Origin: Sphingomonas albertensis
Lineage (GTDB): Bacteria > Pseudomonadota > Alphaproteobacteria > Sphingomonadales > Sphingomonadaceae
Assembly: GCF_014358075.1 (NCBI RefSeq)
Contig: NZ_JACONT010000014.1
Location: 1 to 64,000 of the forward strand
Direction of reading: 5' to 3'
DNA length: 64,000 nucleotides
Shown here: positions 45,614-53,427 of the stretch, one piece after another
Layout of the letters: every line of letters begins with the position of its first letter
How positions within the stretch are numbered: the first letter of the stretch is position 1
Program-made: the position numbers and the translations under genes
The notes under the pieces: generated by a model
Databases searched by the model: none
What the model was told of the DNA's origin: nothing
What the model saw: only the letters and a program-made list of their open reading frames with translations

Positions 45614-47050
45614 ATGACTGCGACCTACGATACCAAACTCGGGCTTTATATCGCCGGCGAATGGCTGAGCGGGGACGGTCGCGACACGCGCGACGTGCTC
45701 AATCCGGCGACCGGTGGGGGGCAGGCCGCGTTGCCGCTCGCCAGCGCCGCCGATCTCGATCGCGCGCTCGAGGCGACGCAGCGCGGGTTCGTCGCGTGGC
45801 GCGCCACCCCGCCGGAAAAGCGTGCCGCGATCCTGACGCGGACCGCGCAACTGCTGCGCGAGCGCGGGGATAATATCGCGCGCATCGCCACGCTCGAACA
45901 GGGCAAGATCCAGGCGGAGGCCAAGGGCGAGGTCGCGTTCGCCGCTGCACTGCTCGATTTCCACGCCGCCGAAGGCCTGCGCGTCTATGGCCGCGTCCTG
46001 CCCCGTCCCTCGGGCACGCGCAGCCTCGTGCTTCACCAGCCGGTCGGACCGGTCGCCGCGTTTTGCGCGTGGAACTTCCCGATCATGAACGTCGTACGCA
46101 AGATCGCGCCAGCGCTCGCGGCGGGCTGCTCGATCATCATCAAGCCGTCCGAGGAAACCGCCGGCAGCGCGGTCGAAGTGCTCAAGTGCTTCCAGGATGC
46201 CGGCCTGCCCGGCGACGTCGCGCAGTGCGTGTTCGGCGTGCCCGACATGGTCTCGCGCCACCTGCTCGCCTCGCCGATCACGCGGAAACTGAGTTTCACC
46301 GGGTCGGTACCGGTCGGCAAGGCGCTGATGAAGCTGGCCGCCGATACGATGATGCGCACGACGATGGAGCTTGGCGGTCACGGTCCGGTGCTCGTGTTCG
46401 ACGATTGCGATCTCGACAAGACGCTCGATACACTGGTCGCGCACAAGTTCCGCAACGCCGGGCAGGTCTGCGTCGCGCCGACCCGCTTCCACGTGCAGGA
46501 CGGTATCTATGACCGCTTCGCCGCGGGGTTTGCCGAACGGACCCGCGGCCTGAAGGTCGGCGACGGGATGGATTCGGCGAGCCAGATGGGCCCGATGGCC
46601 AATGCCCGCCGCCCCGATGCGATCGCCGAGCTGGTCGGCGACGCGACCAGCCACGGTGCCAAGCTGCTGGCGGGCGGCGACTATGGTGGCCAGGGCGGGT
46701 TCTTCTTCCAGCCGACGGTCCTGTCCGACGTGCCACTGTCGGCACGCGCGATGAACGAGGAACCGTTCGGCCCGGTCGCCCTGCTCAGCCGCTTCGGCAG
46801 CGACGAGGATGCGATCGCCGAAGCCAACCGCCTGCCGTTCGGGCTGGCCGCCTATTGCTTCACCGAGAATGGCCGGCGCCAGAACCTGCTCGGCGATGCG
46901 ATCGAGGCCGGGATGATCGGCATCAACACCGTCCGCCTCAGCTATCCCGACAGCCCGTTCGGCGGCGTCAAGGACAGCGGCCACGGCTCGGAAGACGGAC
47001 CCGAGGGCATCGCCGCGCATCTCGTCACCAAGGCCGTCCACATCAGCTGA
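45614..47050 (+). CDS. NAD(P)-dependent succinate-semialdehyde dehydrogenase family
   Basis: 478-aa aldehyde dehydrogenase. The sequence shows the substrate/cofactor region AAFCAWNFPIMNVVRKIAPALAAGC, IIKPSEETAG, the catalytic Glu in MELGGHGPVLVF, the catalytic Cys in FRNAGQVCVAPTRF, and EEPFGPVALLSRF. The pattern matches GabD-type and related short-chain semialdehyde dehydrogenases; NADP preference is not clear. GGAGAGA lies 5-6 bases before the ATG. The gene stands alone, with an AT-rich intergenic region downstream. Confidence 0.93.
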   Translation: MTATYDTKLGLYIAGEWLSGDGRDTRDVLNPATGGGQAALPLASAADLDRALEATQRGFVAWRATPPEKRAAILTRTAQLLRERGDNIARIATLEQGKIQAEAKGEVAFAAALLDFHAAEGLRVYGRVLPRPSGTRSLVLHQPVGPVAAFCAWNFPIMNVVRKIAPALAAGCSIIIKPSEETAGSAVEVLKCFQDAGLPGDVAQCVFGVPDMVSRHLLASPITRKLSFTGSVPVGKALMKLAADTMMRTTMELGGHGPVLVFDDCDLDKTLDTLVAHKFRNAGQVCVAPTRFHVQDGIYDRFAAGFAERTRGLKVGDGMDSASQMGPMANARRPDAIAELVGDATSHGAKLLAGGDYGGQGGFFFQPTVLSDVPLSARAMNEEPFGPVALLSRFGSDEDAIAEANRLPFGLAAYCFTENGRRQNLLGDAIEAGMIGINTVRLSYPDSPFGGVKDSGHGSEDGPEGIAAHLVTKAVHIS

Positions 47051-47623
47051 TCGCGGCTCCGCGGCTTCTACCTCCAACGAACGCGACCTGCCGGAAAATG
47101 CCGAACCGGCGATACTGGCAGGTCGCCCCCCACACCGCGACTCCGGCCGAACACCGGGCGGTATAGCTCCATATCAGCGCAATACTGCCACCCCTGCCCC
47201 ACGATCAGGGCCATTCCGGGTCTTGAGCGCTTGGCACCACCCAGTCTCAATTCTGAAACTTTTATTTGCCGATCAAGCATAGCTATCTGTGCTTACGACA
47301 GAACTTGTCCATCTCGGATGCTTTGCGCCAAATACAATCGAATTTGGTTCAATTGCCAATTGCGGCGAAATCCCAATCGGATCATGAAGCTGCTAGGTCA
47401 AGAATCATAGAACAACAGTATTTGATTCATTGACGACTGATTAACTAAATCTCAGTCTACCCAATTGTCATTAGAGTCAAGATCCGACTTTTACTCTTGG
47501 ATTCTATTCAGAAGATCAGTGCACCAATACGTGCTGCTGGTTGCGGCGACCTGTGCCTTGGCAAAACAGCCCCCACGATCGCCTCATCGCTCCGGATATT
47601 CCGGAAACATAGGAGAAGGCGCT
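47051..47623 (+). promoter_or_regulatory. AT-rich upstream region of the lanthipeptide-like precursor gene
   Basis: 573 bases with no supported gene. From about 47240 to 47520 the composition is clearly more AT-rich than the rest of the window (for example cttttatttgccgatcaagc and gattcattgacgactgatta). A caattgccaattg direct repeat lies at about 47352. A possible -35 ttgacg is at 47430, but no convincing -10 was found. It probably holds the precursor gene's promoter and a long 5' leader. Confidence 0.45.
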
Positions 47624-48598
47624 ATGACTGGTTATGCTCAGAATTATCTCGGTGGCTCCGTTCAGCAACGATATGGCGGCGGCAGCCCCGGGGTCGGTTG
47701 CCCGATCATAACGGCTACCATCTTGTGCACGATCGGCGTGGACACGGCGGTCGGCGCAGGAGCCGGCACCCCGGGCTGCAAGGATGTGATGTGGACCGCA
47801 GGCTGCACCTTTGCCGGACAGCAGGCAGCAGCGGTGGATTGCGGTAACGTGCTGACGACGCTCGTCTGTACGCTCGGTGCGCCGCAAGCGCCCCCTTCAC
47901 CCACGGGTGCAGTTGGGTGCGTGCAACTCGCAATGAGCTTGGGCTGCACGTTCCAGGGCGGACAGGGTGTCGGGAAGCAGGCGGCCGGCTATGGCGCGGC
48001 GTGCGGCAACGTGCTCACCACGCTGGCATGTACGCTCGATGCGCAGGCTCCCGCGGCAGGGGACGCGATGTGCGTCACACTCGTCACTGCACGACCGACC
48101 TGGTGCGCACCGGTACCTGCCGGCGCCGGCAGCGACGCACAGCTGGCGGATTGCAAGCACGTCATGTGGACGGCGGGCTGCACGTTCGCGGGACAACAGG
48201 CGAACGCGGTCGAATGCGTCCAGCTCCTGACCACGACCCTCTGCACGCTGGGCGCTGCGCAGCCGGCCGCGGCGGTGGATTGCGGCAACGTGCTGACCAC
48301 GCTGGCCTGCACGCTGGGTGACGAGCAGACCGGTGCGCTGGGTGCGGCACCGGGATGCAAAGACGTGCTGTGGACCGCAGGGTGCACGTTCCAGGCCGCT
48401 GAATCGGTCGCCGATTGCGGGCATGTCCTGACGACCCTCGCCTGCACGTTGGTGGCGGTTCCCGAGGAAAACGTCGCGGCCACGGATTGCAAGCACGTCA
48501 TGTGGACGGCGGGCTGCACCTTTGCCGGCCAACCGCAGGCAGCCGAGGTCGAACTCGACTGCAAGCATGTCATGTGGTCGGCGGGCTGTACCTTCTGA
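47624..48598 (+). CDS. putative multicore lanthipeptide-type RiPP precursor (13 Cys/Thr repeats)
   Basis: 324 aa with no domain I recognise. A 25-residue Gly/Tyr/Gln-rich N-terminal segment is followed by 13 twelve-residue units, at 26, 52, 73, 99, 127, 150, 177, 198, 220, 245, 265, 289 and 313. They fit C-x5-[ST]-x2-C-T-[FLI] except unit 6 (CVTLVTARPTWC). The main types are CKHVMWTAGCTF (units 2, 7, 10, 12, 13) and CGNVLTTLACTL (3, 5, 9, 11). All 26 cysteines are inside units, and the protein ends exactly at the last one. Spacers of 8-16 residues are Ala/Gly/Gln/Pro-rich and often end in Asp or Glu. The ATG has AGGAGAAGG about 6 bases upstream, so I prefer it to the in-frame start 159 bases earlier. 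The kinase, HopA1 and LanC genes that follow make a Ser/Thr-dehydration, Cys-cyclisation substrate the natural reading. Confidence 0.8.
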   Translation: MTGYAQNYLGGSVQQRYGGGSPGVGCPIITATILCTIGVDTAVGAGAGTPGCKDVMWTAGCTFAGQQAAAVDCGNVLTTLVCTLGAPQAPPSPTGAVGCVQLAMSLGCTFQGGQGVGKQAAGYGAACGNVLTTLACTLDAQAPAAGDAMCVTLVTARPTWCAPVPAGAGSDAQLADCKHVMWTAGCTFAGQQANAVECVQLLTTTLCTLGAAQPAAAVDCGNVLTTLACTLGDEQTGALGAAPGCKDVLWTAGCTFQAAESVADCGHVLTTLACTLVAVPEENVAATDCKHVMWTAGCTFAGQPQAAEVELDCKHVMWSAGCTF

Positions 48599-48612
48599 TC
48601 GATACCCGAACG

Positions 48613-48636
48613 CCGCCGCCCCTTACGGGTCGGCGG
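48613..48636 (+). promoter_or_regulatory. hairpin between precursor and kinase genes (possible attenuating terminator)
   Basis: CCGCCGCCCC and GGGTCGGCGG form a 10-bp stem with one C-T mismatch and a TTAC loop, 14 bases after the precursor stop, followed by TTCTTCGCAGTTTT. The weak T run suggests partial termination or an RNA-stabilising stem rather than a full stop. Confidence 0.6.
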
Positions 48637-48671
48637 TTCTTCGCAGTTTTCCCTCGCATATGGCAGGCCGC

Positions 48672-49817
48672 ATGGACCCGATCGTCACGCGCAATCTCAT
48701 CCGCTACCTGACAGGCAAGGGCCTGATCGACCGCGCGGGAATCGTCGATGGCGGCATGGTCCTGACGATGAGCCGCAGCCGCAACCGGTTCGTGATGCTC
48801 AAGCAGCGGAACGGCCCGGCGTACTTCATCAAGCAGGCGATCGAGACCGAGCCCGGCACGCGCGAGACGATCGCGCGCGAAGCGGAGGTCTACCGCGGCG
48901 CCTTCGGCGACGAACGCCTGCGCCCGCTCCGCGATCTCCTGCCGCAGTTCCGGCTCCACGATGCCGAGCAGGGCATATTGATCAACGATCTGATTCCGGA
49001 CAGCGAGACGCTGACCGCGGTCCACCGCAAGCTCGGGACCTGCCCGGTCGATCTCGCCGCACGACTGGGGACCGCCCTGTCCACCTATCACGCGATCCGC
49101 TTCGTCGAAGGCGCACCGCAAGCTGCGCTGTTCCCTCAGCAATCGCCCTGGATTCTACGGCTCCACGGCGAGGCGGATGTCAGCGGCATGCGGCGCAGTC
49201 CGGCGGCATCGGCGCTCCTCGACATCTTGCTCGCGGCACCCGGTGCGGGGGCGATGCTCGGCGAACTGCGCGACGGGTGGAAACGCGATACGCTGATCCA
49301 TACCGACATGCGCTGGGAGAATTGCCTGCTCGCACCGAAGGGCGCAGCGCTGGCCGACCGCCGACTCTACATCATCGACTGGGAGCTGGCCGACATCGGC
49401 GATGCGGCGTGGGACGTCGGCAGCATGCTGCAATCCTATCTCGCCTTCTGGATCGGCTCAATGCCCGCCGGATCGGATCCGGCCGCGCTGTTCGCGGGCG
49501 CGACCGTGCCGCTCGCGTCGGTCCAGCCGGCGATTGCGGCGTTCTGGGCCGCGTATATTACCGCCAGCGACGCCTATCGGGGCGACGCACCGGGATTCCT
49601 TAAACGCTGTATCGGCATGTTGGCCGCACGCATGATGGTGACCGCGTTCGAGCGTAGCGCCTGGAGCCAGACGACCGATCCGATCGCCATTCTGCTCGCC
49701 CAGACCGCGCTGAACATCCTCGCCGATCCGGACAGGGTGGCGGAGGAATTACTGGGCATCGTCGATCCGGGGGGCCCCGTGGTTGACCGCGTGCTCAACC
49801 AGGCAATCGCAGCATGA
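48672..49817 (+). CDS. APH-fold kinase, putative lanthipeptide Ser/Thr kinase
   Basis: 381-aa aminoglycoside-phosphotransferase-fold protein. Probable ATP Lys54 (YFIKQ) with Glu70 or Glu72, catalytic loop HTDMRWEN (His210, Asp212, Asn217) and metal Asp236 in IIDWELADIGDAAWDVG. In class V lanthipeptide pathways a stand-alone kinase of this fold phosphorylates Ser/Thr of the precursor before elimination, and the neighbours here fit that role. An ATG 12 bases upstream is an alternative start; neither has a strong ribosome site. Its stop overlaps the HopA1 gene start (ATGA). A small-molecule kinase is the alternative if the cluster reading is wrong. Confidence 0.8.
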   Translation: MDPIVTRNLIRYLTGKGLIDRAGIVDGGMVLTMSRSRNRFVMLKQRNGPAYFIKQAIETEPGTRETIAREAEVYRGAFGDERLRPLRDLLPQFRLHDAEQGILINDLIPDSETLTAVHRKLGTCPVDLAARLGTALSTYHAIRFVEGAPQAALFPQQSPWILRLHGEADVSGMRRSPAASALLDILLAAPGAGAMLGELRDGWKRDTLIHTDMRWENCLLAPKGAALADRRLYIIDWELADIGDAAWDVGSMLQSYLAFWIGSMPAGSDPAALFAGATVPLASVQPAIAAFWAAYITASDAYRGDAPGFLKRCIGMLAARMMVTAFERSAWSQTTDPIAILLAQTALNILADPDRVAEELLGIVDPGGPVVDRVLNQAIAA

Positions 49818-50812
49818 CCGGCACCACGAGCGAACTCGCCCCCTTCGTCGCGGCGCTGCGGATCGGCGACGACGGCGCGCTCCTCCTCGACGACGTGTCG
49901 GTCGGGCGCGTCAGCGGCGTGGTGACCGAAGACACGCTGGCGACCGCCCTGATGCCGGTGGTCTACGAACATGCCTATGCCCGGGTGTTCCCCAGGGACG
50001 ATGCCGTCGCCGCGGTCGACCCCGCCGACCTGACGATCGCCCTCGAACGCGCCAATACCAGCCGATCGCGCGCCGAACAGGGATGGATCTTCAGCGGGAG
50101 CGACACCGGCGGCAGCGTGCTGGCCACGCGCCACGGCCGCACCCGTCGGTTCGTGCCCGGCCAGTTCCTCGCCATCGACGGTGTCATGCCGATGCCGAAG
50201 GGAAGCGCGCTGGCGGTGCAGATCGCGGGCGGATCGACCACCGCGCAACCCGGCTTCTATTACGCGTTCGGCGAAGCGTTTCGCGACGTCAACGATCTCG
50301 CGCCGATGGTCCGCTTCTACTGGAACGTGCGGATCGGCGGCGCGGTCGATCTGGTGACCGGATTGACCGCGCTGCTCAACCGCTACCGGATACCGTTCGA
50401 TTTCAAGATCGTCGTGCGCAGCGCCGATTACACCCGTCGCGACAACGCGGTGCTGTATGTCGCACAGCACCTGTTCCCAGCGGTATCGACGGTCCTCCTC
50501 GCGGCCTACCCCGCCTTCGCCGCGTTGCTCGACGACTCCGTGCCGCTGTTTGCCAGGCGCCTGGCACCCGGGCTGGGCTTCGCCGAGGATCCCGGCAACC
50601 GCGAGAGCTTCGGCATGGCCCGCAGCCGCCTGGTCGCCCAGACGCTCGCCGCGTCGCGGGCCGATGACGGTTTCGCCGCGCCGATGTTCGCCGCAACGCT
50701 GACGGCAAAGATCGCGGAGGCCGGCCTGCGCGCCGACGCCCTGTGGCTCAACGCCGGGTCCGACGACCAGTACGACGTTCCCCCAATGCTCTCGCAGCAG
50801 GCGATACAGTGA
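49814..50812 (+). CDS. HopA1-family protein, putative phospho-Ser/Thr lyase of RiPP pathway
   Basis: 332 aa with the HopA1 fold pattern: YEHAYARVF (about 51-59), FYWN (168-171), RYRIPFDFKIV (190-200), PGLGFAEDP (252-260) and ESFGMARSRLVAQTL (264-278). HopA1 was named from a Pseudomonas type III effector, but in class V lanthipeptide clusters the same domain is the partner of the kinase and is thought to eliminate phosphate to give dehydroamino acids. No export signal is present, so it acts in the cytoplasm. It starts four bases inside the kinase gene and ends two bases before the LanC gene. Confidence 0.85.
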   Translation: MTGTTSELAPFVAALRIGDDGALLLDDVSVGRVSGVVTEDTLATALMPVVYEHAYARVFPRDDAVAAVDPADLTIALERANTSRSRAEQGWIFSGSDTGGSVLATRHGRTRRFVPGQFLAIDGVMPMPKGSALAVQIAGGSTTAQPGFYYAFGEAFRDVNDLAPMVRFYWNVRIGGAVDLVTGLTALLNRYRIPFDFKIVVRSADYTRRDNAVLYVAQHLFPAVSTVLLAAYPAFAALLDDSVPLFARRLAPGLGFAEDPGNRESFGMARSRLVAQTLAASRADDGFAAPMFAATLTAKIAEAGLRADALWLNAGSDDQYDVPPMLSQQAIQ

Positions 50813-50814
50813 CC

Positions 50815-52164
50815 ATGAACCCCCTCTATCTCGCAACCGCCTTCGATATCGGCACCAAGCTCGCGCGCGATGCGGTGTGGCATGATGCGCGGTGCAACTG
50901 GTTCGGTCCGGTCCATGAGGATTTCACCGGCACGCAGGTGCTCGGTTGCGGCACGATGGGTCCGACCTTGTACGATGGTACCGCCGGTATCGGTCTGTTC
51001 CTCGCGCGACTGCACCGGGCGACGGGCGATCCGCTGGCGGCGCGCACCGCCACCGGCGCGATCGCGCATGCGCTCGACCGCGCGGCCGATATCCCCGACG
51101 CGCTCCACCGTGGGTTCTACACCGGGTTTCTCGGGATCGGCTATGCGGCGATGCAGGCCGGCTCCGCGCTCGATCGCGAGGACCTCGTCGCGCAAGGCCT
51201 GGCGATGGTCCACCGCGCGGTGGCGTTGTCGCCGGAGGGGCGCGTCGCGATCGACGTGATGTCCGGAAATGCCGGCGCCATCCCCGTATTGCTTGCCCTG
51301 GGCGCGGCCCATGACGCGCCTTCGCTCACCGAGGCTGCGATCGTCGCAGGGGACCGCCTGCTCGACGGCGCGGAGACCAGCGACCGCGGCCTGTCCTGGA
51401 ACGCGATGGGCGAGATGGCCGAACTGGTCGATCTATCCGGTCTGTCGGACGATCTGGTCGCGGACTTTCGCGCGCAACGCCGCCCCAATCTGACCGGCCT
51501 GTCGCACGGCGCGGGCGGGGTCGGCTGGGCGCTGCTCGAACTTGCCGCAGTGACCGAGGACGATCGGTTCGCCGCCGCGGGACGCGCCGCGTTCGCCTAT
51601 GAAGACAGCTGGTTCGACGCCGCGAGCGACCAATGGCCGGACCTGCGCAGCCACGATGCAGGCAAGCCGCTGGGCGCCGCACCCGCCGCGTGGTGCCACG
51701 GCGCGGTCGGCATCGGTCTCGCGCGCATTCGGGCCTTCGACCTCACCGGCGACGCGACGATGCGCCTGGCGATCGAGTCCGCCTTGCGGATCACCGCCCG
51801 ATCGGTGATCGGCCAGCTCGCGCGCAGCAGCTGCAACTATTCGCTGTGCCACGGTGCGGCCGGCGATGCGGAACTGTTCCTGAGTTGGACCACGGCTAGC
51901 GGCGATGCCGAGGCGCGAACGATCGTCGACGAAATCGCCCGACACGGGGTCGACACCTATGGCGCAACCGGCCGCCCCTGGCCGTCGGGCACGCCCGGCG
52001 CCGGCGAATCCCCCAGCCTCATGCTGGGCCTAGCCGGCACCGGCCACTTCTACCTTCGGGCGTTCGATCCCGCGGCGACACCGTCGGTCCTGCTACTGGC
52101 CCCGTCCTCGGCAAACCCCACCGTCAATCGATCGCCTACCCGATCGCCGGAGTTCGCCGGCTAA
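50815..52164 (+). CDS. LanC-like zinc cyclase, putative lanthionine synthetase
   Basis: 449-aa alpha/alpha-toroid protein with repeated Gly-rich turns (YDGTAGIGLFL, GFLGIGYAAM, GNAGAIPVLL, GLSHGAGGVGWAL, WCHGAVGIGLARI, LCHGAAGDAELFL). The zinc ligands expected from NisC are all present: Cys294, Cys345 and His346, with His231 in the position of the proposed catalytic His. It would add precursor Cys thiols to dehydrated Ser/Thr, forming (methyl)lanthionine. The C-terminal 35 residues after GLAGTGHFYLRAFDP are extra and Ser/Pro-rich. It is the last gene of the precursor-kinase-HopA1-LanC run; no transporter or protease gene follows directly. Confidence 0.88.
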   Translation: MNPLYLATAFDIGTKLARDAVWHDARCNWFGPVHEDFTGTQVLGCGTMGPTLYDGTAGIGLFLARLHRATGDPLAARTATGAIAHALDRAADIPDALHRGFYTGFLGIGYAAMQAGSALDREDLVAQGLAMVHRAVALSPEGRVAIDVMSGNAGAIPVLLALGAAHDAPSLTEAAIVAGDRLLDGAETSDRGLSWNAMGEMAELVDLSGLSDDLVADFRAQRRPNLTGLSHGAGGVGWALLELAAVTEDDRFAAAGRAAFAYEDSWFDAASDQWPDLRSHDAGKPLGAAPAAWCHGAVGIGLARIRAFDLTGDATMRLAIESALRITARSVIGQLARSSCNYSLCHGAAGDAELFLSWTTASGDAEARTIVDEIARHGVDTYGATGRPWPSGTPGAGESPSLMLGLAGTGHFYLRAFDPAATPSVLLLAPSSANPTVNRSPTRSPEFAG

Positions 52165-52232
52165 AGCATCTCACAACGTTTTTGCTAACAATTCTCAATA
52201 GCCTTGATTCCCGTTCGGCGACGCGATAGGCG

Positions 52233-52910
52233 GTGGCGGTGAACACGCCCCAGTCTCTCATCTCCCGGGGATCCGCCCCACCGCCCGTCGCCGCCAAGCG
52301 AAAGCGCAAATGGCGGGGCTGGTGGCTCAAGCAACTGCACACTTGGCACTGGATCAGCGCGGCGTTGTCCCTGGTCGGCATGCTGCTGTTCGCGATTACC
52401 GGCATCACGCTCAACCATGCCGCGATGATCGGCGCCAAGCCGGTCGTGGTCGAAAAGACGGAAATGCTGCCGGCGCCGCTGCTCCGCATGCTGACCGCAC
52501 CGCACGCCGCCGATGCGCCACTCCCGCTGCCGGTCGCGAAGGGAATAGTCGCCGCGATCGGTCTCGATCCCGCAGGCAAGCCGGTCGAATGGTCCGACAC
52601 CGACGCCTATGTCGCGCTGCCCCGTCCCGGCGGCGATGCCTGGGTCAGCATCGCGCGCGCGACCGGTCGGATCACCGCCGAGACGACCGATCGCGGCTGG
52701 ATCTCGTACCTCAACGATCTCCACAAGGGACGCAATGCCGGCGCAGCGTGGAGCTGGTTCGTCGACATCTTCGCGGGCGCGTGCATCCTGTTCACGCTGA
52801 CCGGGCTGCTTCTGTTGCAGCTTCACGCGCGCCATCGACCGGCAACCTGGCCGATCGTCGCCGCCGGGCTCGCCATTCCCGTCCTGCTCGCCATCCTGTT
52901 TATCCATTGA
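52233..52910 (+). CDS. PepSY-associated TM protein
   Basis: 225 aa: basic N-terminus (AKRKRKWRGWWLKQLHTWHWISAALSLVGMLLFAITGITLNHA), the first PepSY-TM helix with His residues; a periplasmic PepSY part with GDAWVSIARATGRITAETTDRG; and C-terminal helices starting WFVDIFAGACILFTLTGLLLL. Such proteins are thought to take part in trans-membrane electron transfer or metal handling. The start is GTG at 52233; the LanC gene ends 69 bases upstream. It forms an operon with the DUF2271, DUF4198 and ApbE genes. Confidence 0.9.
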   Translation: MAVNTPQSLISRGSAPPPVAAKRKRKWRGWWLKQLHTWHWISAALSLVGMLLFAITGITLNHAAMIGAKPVVVEKTEMLPAPLLRMLTAPHAADAPLPLPVAKGIVAAIGLDPAGKPVEWSDTDAYVALPRPGGDAWVSIARATGRITAETTDRGWISYLNDLHKGRNAGAAWSWFVDIFAGACILFTLTGLLLLQLHARHRPATWPIVAAGLAIPVLLAILFIH

Positions 52911-52922
52911 GGGGGTCCTGCC

Positions 52923-53417
52923 ATGCGTCCAACCGCGTTCCTGTTGCTCGGCGGAGCGATCACCGCGCCCGCGCTGGTACCGCCCGCGAGCGCCGCGCCT
53001 GCGGGGACCGTCACGATCACCGTCCCGCGGCTGAACGTCGCCGAATATCACAAGCCCTATGTCGCCATCTGGCTCGAGCCGGTCGGCGGCGGCGCCCCGC
53101 GCACGCTGGCGGTCTGGTACGATCTGAAGAAACGCGGCAACGACCCCGGCACCAAATGGCTCGCGGACCTGCGCGCTTGGTGGCGAAAGGGCGGCCGCAG
53201 CACGGCGATGCCTGCGAACGGCGTGAGCGGCGCGACCCGTGCGCCGGGCCAATACACCATCCCCCTCCCTGCCGACGTCAAGCCCGGCCACTACGTCCTG
53301 AACGTAGAGGCTGCGCGCGAAACCGGCGGCCGCGAACTCGTCTCCGTACCGCTTACCGCCGGAGCCCGCACCTCGGGCAAGACCGAACTCGGCGCCATCG
53401 CCATTTCCGCCCGCTAA
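52923..53417 (+). CDS. DUF2271 protein with SGAT flavinylation motif
   Basis: 164 aa with a signal peptide (FLLLGGAITAPALVPPASAA) and a DUF2271 beta-sandwich pattern (VTITVPRLNVAEYHKPYVAIWLE; LAVWYDLKKRGNDPGTKWL). The segment NGVSGATRAPG contains the S-G-A-T core to which ApbE enzymes attach FMN by a phosphoester, so Thr105 is the probable flavin site; the usual Asp of the motif is Asn99 here. With ApbE three genes downstream and a PepSY membrane protein upstream, it is probably a periplasmic flavoprotein fed by the membrane partner. Its neighbours lie 12 and 10 bases away. Confidence 0.88.
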   Translation: MRPTAFLLLGGAITAPALVPPASAAPAGTVTITVPRLNVAEYHKPYVAIWLEPVGGGAPRTLAVWYDLKKRGNDPGTKWLADLRAWWRKGGRSTAMPANGVSGATRAPGQYTIPLPADVKPGHYVLNVEAARETGGRELVSVPLTAGARTSGKTELGAIAISAR

Positions 53418-53427
53418 GGATCACATC

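Noticed and set aside
45362..47077. 571-codon open frame on the minus strand
   Set aside because: It is antisense to the semialdehyde dehydrogenase and also runs into tRNA-Glu.
47068..47280. 70-codon minus-strand frame downstream of the semialdehyde dehydrogenase
   Set aside because: No ribosome site, no recognisable domain, and it straddles a sharp composition change.
47465..47623. Longer N-terminus (53 extra residues) for the repeat protein precursor
   Set aside because: The extra part has no ribosome site and lies in the AT-rich leader, while the ATG at 47624 has a strong AGGAG-type site. It cannot be fully excluded.
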